A DNA stretch of 64,000 nucleotides, taken from positions 124,001 through 188,000 of the forward strand of contig CASFBK010000004.1 in the NCBI GenBank assembly GCA_949292785.1, read 5' to 3'. Position numbers and translations under genes: made by a program. Below are positions 33,902 through 41,980 of the stretch, piece after piece (position 1 is the stretch's first letter; the number at the start of each line of letters is the position of its first letter). The notes beneath the pieces are model-generated. The model saw nothing but the letters and a program-made list of their open reading frames with translations, made no database searches and had not been told where the DNA came from. This stretch comes from an uncultured Eubacteriales bacterium. GTDB lineage: Bacteria; Bacillota; Clostridia; Lachnospirales; Lachnospiraceae.

Positions 33902-36900
33902 ATGAAGATAGCAGTAATTGGTATGAGTGGAGTATATCCCGGCGCAGAGAATTTAGAACAGCTGCATCAGAATCTGTTGAATGGAGTAGATTCTATTCGC
34001 AAGGTTCCGGCATCCCGGAGAGAACGGCTGGGGCTGGAGCCGGAGCTGGAATATCAGGAAATCGGATTTCTGGAAGAAATTGAAAATTTCGACCATGGGT
34101 TTTTCCATATTTCCGCAAAAGAGGCAGACAATATGAGCCCGGAGCAGCGAATCGCCCTGGAAATGGCAGCAAAAGCAGTGCTGGATGCGGGATATTCTCT
34201 TAAGGAATTTCAGGGAACAAATTGCGGTGTTTTCGTTGCCTCACAGGATAATGACTATTATTCCATGCTGTCAGAAAAATCAGGACTTGCATGGATAGGA
34301 AGCCTGAAATCCATGCTGGCAGGCAAAATATCTTATCATTTGGATATTCACGGGCCGAATATGGTGATTGATACCGGGTGTTCCTCTGGTCTGGTTTGCA
34401 TAGATGATGCCTGCAGGCGGCTGGAGCGGGGAGAAATTGATTGTGCTTTGGTAGGAGGAATTACCGTTTATCTGAAATTCGGAACGAAAAATACCGAGGG
34501 AGACCTTTTGGGCATTGAGGCGGGCAATGGCCGGTGCAAGCCCTTTGATGCGGCGGCAGACGGAATTGGCGTCGGAGAAGGAGGTGGCTTCCTGCTGTTA
34601 AAGCGTCTGTCAGATGCAGAAGCGGACCTGGACCATATTTATGGTGTGATTCGGGCTTCTGCCATTAATGGGGATGGAGCAAGATGCAACAGCATTACCA
34701 CACCCAGTATAGAGGGGCAGAAAGAAGCTATATTAAGAGCATGGAAAGAGGGAGGAATACACCCGGAGGAAATCACAGAAATAGAAGCCCATGGTACCGG
34801 AACAAAGTTAGGGGACCCCATTGAGGTGGAGAGCTTTTACGAGAGCTGTCAGGAATATGGACTCTCTTCCCGTAGGGAGCCGATTTATTTAGGAAGTATA
34901 AAAGGAAATATTGGACATCTGAATGCAACAGCAGCCATTGCAAGCGTGACAAAGGTTTTGCTGGAATTTCAGAACCATGTGATATATCCATTGTGCCATT
35001 ATACGACCCCCAATCCGTTGATTGATTTTGAAAGAGGGCTTCTTAGGCCAGCCAGTCAGCCTGTGGAAGTAGATTCGTATGCTCATAGGTTAGTGTGTAC
35101 TAACTCTTTCGGGTTAAGTGGTACCAATGCCCATATAATATTGGAAAATTACAAGCCTATGCCGGAAGAAGAACACTTGCAGAAGCCTGATGGTGAAACA
35201 GAGCTGATGCTAAAGCTGTCAGCCAAAAGTGAAGCCTCTTTTCTGGAATATGCAAAAGAACTGGAGCATTACATATCCACCCATGAATTAACGCAGGAAT
35301 TAATTTATACCCTGAATACCGGAAGGGATGATTATGCGTATCGTGGGATTGTTGCCGGAAAAAAGAAAGAGGAACTGCTGGCGCAATTAAAAGAAATTCG
35401 CCCTGTTTCTAAAGAAGAGGCGCGAAAAACCGTTCTCGTACTAAAAAGAATAAAAGACACACAGGCGGTTTCCTGGTGCCGCAGTTTGGAAGAAGCTGGG
35501 CCACCGGAATGGACACTGTATCGTGACATAAAAAGCCTTGGCATCAAGAGCGAAGCTCTGTTGGTAGACAGCTATGGAAAACGGATTGCAGACCACAGGG
35601 AACAGGAGCCTTGGGGACCAATCGAGGAGGAAAGTCAGGAAACGTCAGAATTAAGCGAAGAAAAAATCGTGAATAAGCTGAATGCCATGTGTGAACAGGA
35701 GGAGCTGGATGTAATCTGGATTGGTGATTATGAAGGCAAATCCCCATGTAATGCCGCAATCTATCCTATACGAAATGAGGCAGAAAGAAATCAGCTGATA
35801 CAGGATTTCTATGTAAACGGAAAAGACATTTGCTGGAAGCACTACTATAGAAAGAAGCTTTCGAAGGTGTCGGCTCCTGCCTATTGCTTTGAAAAACATC
35901 TTCACTGGGGCATCATGGAAAAACAGCAGAAAGACCGGTTTTCTGTGGAAGAAAAGAAAGATACCATTTCTTATGAGAAAAAGGATATGGTTACCGTGTT
36001 AAAACAGATTTGGGTCAAGGTTTTGGAATGCAGTGAGGAGGAAGTAGGAGAGGAGACCGATTTCTTCGACTTGGGTGGAAATTCTCTTTTAATTACCTTT
36101 TTAGTAGAAGAAATAGAAAAGGTATTCGGGGTAGAGCTGTTTGTGGAAGAAATCTATGATTACGGTACCATTACACAGCAAAAGGAAGTAATCAAAGAGC
36201 GACAGACAAAGGATAAAAAAAGGCAAAGAGAGTATGAGCTTTTATCCATGCAGCGCCTGATTCTTAATTCCATCCGCAAGAATCCCCAAAAGAGTGATTG
36301 GAATCTGACTCTGACCTTTAAAATCAGCGGACCGCTGGAGCTGGAACGAATGCAGGAGGCGTATGTTCAGGTGTGCAGAAATCACCCGATTCTTTGCTGT
36401 AAACTGGTTTCAAAGGAAGGCAGGGATTATTTACAGTGGAACAAAGACATAAGTCCTAAGGTGACAATCATCCGGGTGGAGAAAGAGAATATTCAGGAAG
36501 CGGAGCAGGAAGTGCATGCAGCATTAAAGCAGGAAGCACTGACGCCTGTGGATTGCGGCGGGGATTGCCTGGCAGAAATGAAGCTGTATCATATCAACGA
36601 GCAGACCCACTATCTCCTGTTTAAAATCAGTCATCTGATTGCGGATGGGTGGTCGCTGAACCTTATTTTTGATGAGCTTTGTTCTTATTATACCGAGAAA
36701 AAAATACGGCATATAGAGAACCGGGATTTCTCCGATTATGTTTCTTATGAAAAGACATTCTTAGACAGTGAAGCAGGGCATGCACAGACTGCCTATTGGA
36801 AAAACATAGAACAGAAATCACACCATTTGGCAGTGGCAAAATATGAGGCGCCCGACAGTGTCATTTCATTAGAATATATTCTTATTAATGTGACGGTGCT

Positions 36901-37465
36901 GAACAAGCTTCGCCAGTTTGCAAAGGAAAAAAGAGTCTCGCTGTTTCAGGTGGTACTCACCCTGTATCATTTGACCGTTCAGGACTTTTTCGGTGTAAAG
37001 GACAGCAGTATCGGAGTCATGGTGGGAAACCGCAATAACATGGAATATGCCAATACGGTTGGGCTGTTTGCAAGAGCGCTGTTAAGTAACGTAGAAACAG
37101 AAGAGGGAGAAGCCATAGAAGACACCCTGCAGAAGGTAAGAAAGGACTCTAACCGGATGCTAGAACAGCAGGTGTGCTCTTTGGGCAGCTTGGTAGAAAG
37201 CGGGAAGAAGGAAAACTTTGAAGACTTTGTAGACTTTTTGCTGACTTATCAAAACTTTAAGAACAGCGACTTAGACATAGAGGGCTTACAGTTTATGGCA
37301 CATATGATAAGTGAGAGCGAAGCAATCTGCCCTATGACGATTTTATTTTACGACAGTCCACAGGCGATGGTGGGAACAGTGCAGTATCATCCCCAATATT
37401 TTAGCAGACAGGATATCAAGGAATTTATCAAAAAGTTTCATGAAAACGTACAACGATTTATTTAA
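33902..37465 (+). CDS. Hybrid PKS-NRPS protein KS-(AT remnant)-PCP-C
   Basis: 1187 residues from the ATG at 33902 (AAAGGAGG before it). Ketosynthase with Cys160 (DTGCSSG), His297 (EAHGTGT) and His339 (KGNIGHLN). A region of about 230 residues follows with no acyltransferase motif but with a post-AT-like linker (NGKDICWKHYY, APAYCFEKHLHW near 665). Then a carrier with Ser728 (FDLGGNSLL) and a condensation domain starting YELLSMQRLIL, whose core motif reads SHLIADGWS (910-918): the first His of HHxxxDG is Ser, the catalytic second His911 is kept. It would pass a polyketide intermediate to the next carrier protein. Confidence 0.87.
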   Translation: MKIAVIGMSGVYPGAENLEQLHQNLLNGVDSIRKVPASRRERLGLEPELEYQEIGFLEEIENFDHGFFHISAKEADNMSPEQRIALEMAAKAVLDAGYSLKEFQGTNCGVFVASQDNDYYSMLSEKSGLAWIGSLKSMLAGKISYHLDIHGPNMVIDTGCSSGLVCIDDACRRLERGEIDCALVGGITVYLKFGTKNTEGDLLGIEAGNGRCKPFDAAADGIGVGEGGGFLLLKRLSDAEADLDHIYGVIRASAINGDGARCNSITTPSIEGQKEAILRAWKEGGIHPEEITEIEAHGTGTKLGDPIEVESFYESCQEYGLSSRREPIYLGSIKGNIGHLNATAAIASVTKVLLEFQNHVIYPLCHYTTPNPLIDFERGLLRPASQPVEVDSYAHRLVCTNSFGLSGTNAHIILENYKPMPEEEHLQKPDGETELMLKLSAKSEASFLEYAKELEHYISTHELTQELIYTLNTGRDDYAYRGIVAGKKKEELLAQLKEIRPVSKEEARKTVLVLKRIKDTQAVSWCRSLEEAGPPEWTLYRDIKSLGIKSEALLVDSYGKRIADHREQEPWGPIEEESQETSELSEEKIVNKLNAMCEQEELDVIWIGDYEGKSPCNAAIYPIRNEAERNQLIQDFYVNGKDICWKHYYRKKLSKVSAPAYCFEKHLHWGIMEKQQKDRFSVEEKKDTISYEKKDMVTVLKQIWVKVLECSEEEVGEETDFFDLGGNSLLITFLVEEIEKVFGVELFVEEIYDYGTITQQKEVIKERQTKDKKRQREYELLSMQRLILNSIRKNPQKSDWNLTLTFKISGPLELERMQEAYVQVCRNHPILCCKLVSKEGRDYLQWNKDISPKVTIIRVEKENIQEAEQEVHAALKQEALTPVDCGGDCLAEMKLYHINEQTHYLLFKISHLIADGWSLNLIFDELCSYYTEKKIRHIENRDFSDYVSYEKTFLDSEAGHAQTAYWKNIEQKSHHLAVAKYEAPDSVISLEYILINVTVLNKLRQFAKEKRVSLFQVVLTLYHLTVQDFFGVKDSSIGVMVGNRNNMEYANTVGLFARALLSNVETEEGEAIEDTLQKVRKDSNRMLEQQVCSLGSLVESGKKENFEDFVDFLLTYQNFKNSDLDIEGLQFMAHMISESEAICPMTILFYDSPQAMVGTVQYHPQYFSRQDIKEFIKKFHENVQRFI

Positions 37466-37477
37466 GGAGGGACAACT

Positions 37478-37702
37478 ATGAAGGCAAACATACAGGATAT
37501 AAAAGAAATTTGGTGCAATGTATTAGGAGTGGAGGATGTGGATATCCAACAGAAATTTTACGATTTAGGTGGAAACTCCGTTATGCTGTTAATTATTCTG
37601 GATGAAATAAACCAGAAATATCAGATGGAGCTCCCTATTTCTGATATGAACCAATTTGATACGGTAACCGATATGACAGACTATATTAATAGAGAAAATT
37701 AG
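37478..37702 (+). CDS. Free-standing peptidyl carrier protein
   Basis: 74 residues, a single carrier domain with the phosphopantetheine serine at 34 (YDLGGNSVML). AAGGAGG precedes the ATG; it lies 12 bases after the KS-PCP-C gene and 9 bases before the Cy-A-MT-PCP gene. It may take the product of the preceding condensation domain or be loaded by the acyl-AMP ligase at 44462. Which of these applies is not visible in the sequence. Confidence 0.92.
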   Translation: MKANIQDIKEIWCNVLGVEDVDIQQKFYDLGGNSVMLLIILDEINQKYQMELPISDMNQFDTVTDMTDYINREN

Positions 37703-37711
37703 AGGAATGAT

Positions 37712-40700
37712 ATGAGCAGAAAAGAAAAACACTTCCCTTTAACAGAGGTACAATGGGCATATATTTTAGGGAGAAAAAAAGAATTTAAGGCAGGAGATGT
37801 GGCGACCCACTACTATAACGAGATAGTAAACGAGATGGATGTGGAGCGCTTAGAAAAGGCATTAAATCAGGTAATTGCCCGTCACCCGATGCTGCATACG
37901 GTTGTTTTGGAGGATGGAACACAGTATGAACTGGAGGAATACGATGCTTATACCATCCGACAGTACGACCTTACCTCTTATACGGAGGAAGAAAAAACAG
38001 CATTTTTAGCAGAGCAGAGAGAACGACTGTCTCATTATAATTATCAGGCTGGAACCTGGCCTATGTTTACCTTTGAAGCGGCGAAGCTGGATGAAACGCG
38101 CAGGCAGATTTTTGTCAGCATTGACCTTGCGATTGCAGACGCAGGCAGTATTTTAATTTTATTTAATGAGCTTTATGCATATTACAGCAATCCGGAATTG
38201 GAAAAAGAAGCGCCCCCGGTCACCTTCCGGCAGTTTGTGGAATATATGGAGGCAGTAAAGAAAACCGGGCGGTATGAAACAGACCGCCAATACTGGAAAA
38301 ATCAGATTCCTGTTTTGGCAAAGGGACCGGAGCTGCCCCAGAAGAAAAAAGAGGCAGAAGCAGAAAATAAATTCAAACGATTAATGCACATTTTTGAGGC
38401 GAAGGACTGGAGAAAGTGCAGAGAGGTTTTGACAAAACACGGCATGATTCCTACCACTTTTTTGTGTCAGTGCTATCGTGAAGTATTAGCGTATTGGAGC
38501 GGAAGCAATCAGTTTTCCATTAATCTTACGACCTCTAACCGTGGAAAACTGCCGGGGACGGAGCAGGTCATTGGAGATTTTACCTCTCTGACGATTCTTC
38601 CTATGCCGGAGGACTGTACCTGCAATGACTTTTGGGGGAATGCCAAAAAGCTTCAGAGAAAATTCATGGAGGTCTATGGGCATGCTTCCTATGATGGAAT
38701 CAGTGTAGAGCGGGAATATATAAAATACCATAATTTGCAGAATGAAATTCCGTTTCCGGTTGTATTTACCAGTATGATGGGTGGGGAGAAAGAAGAGTTC
38801 ACAAAAGAATTTTTCGGAGAGTCCGTATATAGTCTAAGTCAGACGCCACAGGTATATCTGGACTGTCAGGTGTCAGAGGAAGAGGATGTGCTGATTGTAT
38901 CCTGGGACTATGCGGGAAGCCGCTTTGAGGCAGATATGATGGAACGGATGTTTGCACAATTTGTTGCATTGATTCAGTCAGCGGGAGGAGAAGAAGGAAA
39001 GACAGAAGAGATTCTTAAGCTTTCTGCTTCGGAGGAAAAGCGTATCGAGGAATACAATCAAACACAGGAGGAATATCCCAGGATTACCCTGCAGCAGCTA
39101 GTGGAAGAGTCCTTCCGGTGCTATTCGGAAAGAATTGCATTGATAGATGGAACCGAACAATATACCTATCAGGAGATACATAAGAGGGCAGAAGGATATG
39201 CCGCTTACTTAAAGGAACAGGGCGTCAGGGCAGGAGACTGCGTGGGAGTACGGGGCTTTAAGACCGCAGAAACCATCATTCAGATTCTGGGCTGTGTTAT
39301 GGCAGGAGCAGTTTTTGTACCCATTCATCCCGAATATCCCAAAGAACGTGTGGACTATATTTTAAAGAACAGTCAGGCAAAACTGTACTTAGATGCCCGG
39401 GTAGAGACATCTCAAAGAGAATATGAGGAGTTCGAGAAGGCAGCATTGGATTCGCCGGCCTATATTATCTATACCTCAGGCAGCACCGGAGTGCCAAAGG
39501 GAGTAGTCATCAGTCATGGCTCCGTTTGCAATACGCTGTATGACATTAATCGAAGATTTGAAATCACCAGTGAAGACCGGATATTTAATATTTCCGACGT
39601 GGGCTTCGATTTGTCTGTATATGATATTTTCGGAAGTATGCTGGCAGGAGCGGCTATGGTAATTGGAAAAGATATTCGAGACATAGGGCAGATTTGCAGC
39701 GAGCTTGTGGAAAAAAGAGTCACTCTTTGGAACAGCGTACCGGCGATTTTTGGTCTGGTATTAGACTATATGAAAGGGCAGAGGGTGGAGTCCTTAGAAA
39801 AAGTGTTTTTAAGCGGCGACTGGATTCCGTTAAATACCTTAGAGCGAATGAAAAAGATATTTCCCAATGCAGAGCTAATCAGTCTTGGAGGAGCGACAGA
39901 AGGTTCCATCTGGTCGATTTATTATCGGGTTTCTGGTCTGGAAGCGGAATGGAGCCGTATTCCTTATGGCTATCCGCTGGCGAACCAGCAATGCTATGTC
40001 ATGGATGAACAGCGCAAACTTTGCCCGGTTGGCGTACGGGGAGAAATCTATATCGGCGGCGCAGGCGTAGCTATGGGCTATACCGAGGAGGAGCAGACGA
40101 AAAAGAGCTATTTTAAGCATGAAAAATACGGAAGGCTTTATAAGACCGGAGATGCAGGAATTTTTGAAAGAGAAGGCTACATCAATATTTTAGGTCGTAT
40201 AGACCAGCAGGTGAAGCTCCATGGATATCGGATTGAGTGCATGGAGATTGAAAAGGAAATTGAAAAGAACGGAAAGATTTCCAGAGCCCTGGTGGAAGTA
40301 GTCCAGGGGAAGAAAAACCGACACTTGCTTGCGTATATTGTGCCGGATAAGAAAGAAGTACAGGAAAGTCTGGGAATGAAGCAGTGGTTAGAGGCAGGAA
40401 AACAGGCAGCGGAGCATATGCCGGAGGACTTCTTTCAGGCAGAAAATGAAGAAACAGATACATCATTAGAAACCACCAGCTTTGAGAATATAAAACGAGT
40501 GATTCAGGAATTGTGTCATGAAAATAATATTACAAAACGTGTGACGATAGAGGAATTTTGTACCCGGTGCGGATTAAAGGAGCTCTATCGAAAGCTAATG
40601 TACAAGTGGTTTCGCGCGCTGGAGCGGGAAGGTGTCATTCAAAGGGAAAAGGACGCCTATGACTTATCACATCTAAAGGCAGAGGATTTAGAAGCGATTC

Positions 40701-41980
40701 GTGGAAGAATCCATGATTTAGAGCAACGGATTCATACCGATTACGAAAGAGAAAACTTAACATTTTTCTCCCTTTGTATGTGCAATACGAAACAGATTCT
40801 GAAGGGAGAGCAGGCGGTAACAGAGCTTTTGTTCCCGGAAGGAGACTGGGAAACCGCAAAGAGCCTGTATAATACCAATCCCCGGGCAGAGTTTAACAAC
40901 AACATCATAGCAGAAATGATACAAGGCTTTGTAGCGGAACGGCAGAAAAAGGGAATGGTTTCTATTTTAGAGGTCGGAGCCGGAATCGGCGGAACCTCGG
41001 AGCCGGTATTAAAGAAGCTGAAAAAGGACAGCAACGTTTCCTATACCTATACAGATTTGTCCCAGTTTTTTACCGTTCAGGCAAAGCAGAAATTCAAAGA
41101 ATATCCATTTTTAAAGTATGGCATCTATAATTTAGACCAGGAGCCACAGTGTCAGGGCTATACGCTGGAATCCTATGACATTATCGTTGCGGCAAATGTA
41201 ATGCATGACGCCGCCTATGTAGAACAAAGTCTGAAAAATGTGTATCATCTGCTGAAGCCGGAAGGAATTCTGATTCTGCTGGAGGTAACCAAAGAGCTGT
41301 ATACCCTTATGACAACGGTGGAGCTTCTGGAGGGCTTTTCCAGCTATGAGGACTTCCGGGTAGAAAAGGGCTCCCCGCTGATGTGTGGGGCAGAATGGAG
41401 AGAACTGCTGACGAATACAGGGTTTACACAGGTACATATCTTCCTGGAGGAGGAAAAGCAGTTAGGGGAAAATGTCATTGTGGGACAAAAGGGAACGGTC
41501 AGCCAGTTTTTAACCACAGAGTTGGAGGAGCTAAAAGCAGACTTAGGAAAAACCCTGCCGCCCTATATGATTCCTTATCGTTTCATACAGTTAGACCATA
41601 TGCCAATGGGAAATAACGGAAAAATCAACCGAAGAGGTCTGCCCCAGCCCGAGGAAGAGCAGTTCGCCTATCAGGAAGTAAAAGAACCGGAGACGCCGAT
41701 ACAACAAGAGCTGCACGCCCTCTGGACAGAGCTGCTGGGGTATGGAGAGTTTGGCATTGAGCAGGAATTTTTTGAAATAGGGGGAGACTCCTTGCTGATG
41801 ATACGCTGTATCGCGGATATGGAAAAGAAGCTGAATTATCGGATTGACAGTAAGACCTTTTTAGAACATGCGACCATAGAAGGACTGGCATTACAGATTG
41901 AAAATGGAAAAGAGGAGACGGATGGAACCAGCAGAAATTGTGAATTATTGGAACCGCACGTTGTGCGAAGGACAGTATAG
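37712..41980 (+). CDS. NRPS Cy-A-MT-PCP, cysteine-activating and heterocyclizing
   Basis: 1422 residues. Heterocyclization domain at 1-430: FPLTEVQWAYILGR (Cy1) and DLAIADAGS (D138-D143-S146, the DxxxxDxxS motif that replaces HHxxxDG). Adenylation domain from about 450: YTSGSTGVPKG near 588. Its pocket residues read D-L-Y-N-F-S-L-I-W, eight of nine matching the cysteine code DLYNLSLIW. A methyltransferase is inserted between the A8 region (LGRIDQQVKLHGYR) and the C-terminal A subdomain; its SAM site is LEVGAGIGGTSEP near 1087. The carrier has Ser1360 (EIGGDSLL). Expected product: a methylated thiazoline ring from cysteine, as in yersiniabactin- and pyochelin-type siderophores. Confidence 0.92.
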   Translation: MSRKEKHFPLTEVQWAYILGRKKEFKAGDVATHYYNEIVNEMDVERLEKALNQVIARHPMLHTVVLEDGTQYELEEYDAYTIRQYDLTSYTEEEKTAFLAEQRERLSHYNYQAGTWPMFTFEAAKLDETRRQIFVSIDLAIADAGSILILFNELYAYYSNPELEKEAPPVTFRQFVEYMEAVKKTGRYETDRQYWKNQIPVLAKGPELPQKKKEAEAENKFKRLMHIFEAKDWRKCREVLTKHGMIPTTFLCQCYREVLAYWSGSNQFSINLTTSNRGKLPGTEQVIGDFTSLTILPMPEDCTCNDFWGNAKKLQRKFMEVYGHASYDGISVEREYIKYHNLQNEIPFPVVFTSMMGGEKEEFTKEFFGESVYSLSQTPQVYLDCQVSEEEDVLIVSWDYAGSRFEADMMERMFAQFVALIQSAGGEEGKTEEILKLSASEEKRIEEYNQTQEEYPRITLQQLVEESFRCYSERIALIDGTEQYTYQEIHKRAEGYAAYLKEQGVRAGDCVGVRGFKTAETIIQILGCVMAGAVFVPIHPEYPKERVDYILKNSQAKLYLDARVETSQREYEEFEKAALDSPAYIIYTSGSTGVPKGVVISHGSVCNTLYDINRRFEITSEDRIFNISDVGFDLSVYDIFGSMLAGAAMVIGKDIRDIGQICSELVEKRVTLWNSVPAIFGLVLDYMKGQRVESLEKVFLSGDWIPLNTLERMKKIFPNAELISLGGATEGSIWSIYYRVSGLEAEWSRIPYGYPLANQQCYVMDEQRKLCPVGVRGEIYIGGAGVAMGYTEEEQTKKSYFKHEKYGRLYKTGDAGIFEREGYINILGRIDQQVKLHGYRIECMEIEKEIEKNGKISRALVEVVQGKKNRHLLAYIVPDKKEVQESLGMKQWLEAGKQAAEHMPEDFFQAENEETDTSLETTSFENIKRVIQELCHENNITKRVTIEEFCTRCGLKELYRKLMYKWFRALEREGVIQREKDAYDLSHLKAEDLEAIRGRIHDLEQRIHTDYERENLTFFSLCMCNTKQILKGEQAVTELLFPEGDWETAKSLYNTNPRAEFNNNIIAEMIQGFVAERQKKGMVSILEVGAGIGGTSEPVLKKLKKDSNVSYTYTDLSQFFTVQAKQKFKEYPFLKYGIYNLDQEPQCQGYTLESYDIIVAANVMHDAAYVEQSLKNVYHLLKPEGILILLEVTKELYTLMTTVELLEGFSSYEDFRVEKGSPLMCGAEWRELLTNTGFTQVHIFLEEEKQLGENVIVGQKGTVSQFLTTELEELKADLGKTLPPYMIPYRFIQLDHMPMGNNGKINRRGLPQPEEEQFAYQEVKEPETPIQQELHALWTELLGYGEFGIEQEFFEIGGDSLLMIRCIADMEKKLNYRIDSKTFLEHATIEGLALQIENGKEETDGTSRNCELLEPHVVRRTV

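Noticed and set aside
31594-37465. Calling the ketosynthase proteins ordinary trans-AT PKS modules
   Set aside because: The retained AT-flank and post-AT linker motifs suggest loss from a cis-AT ancestor, and no trans-acting acyltransferase gene is in the cluster.
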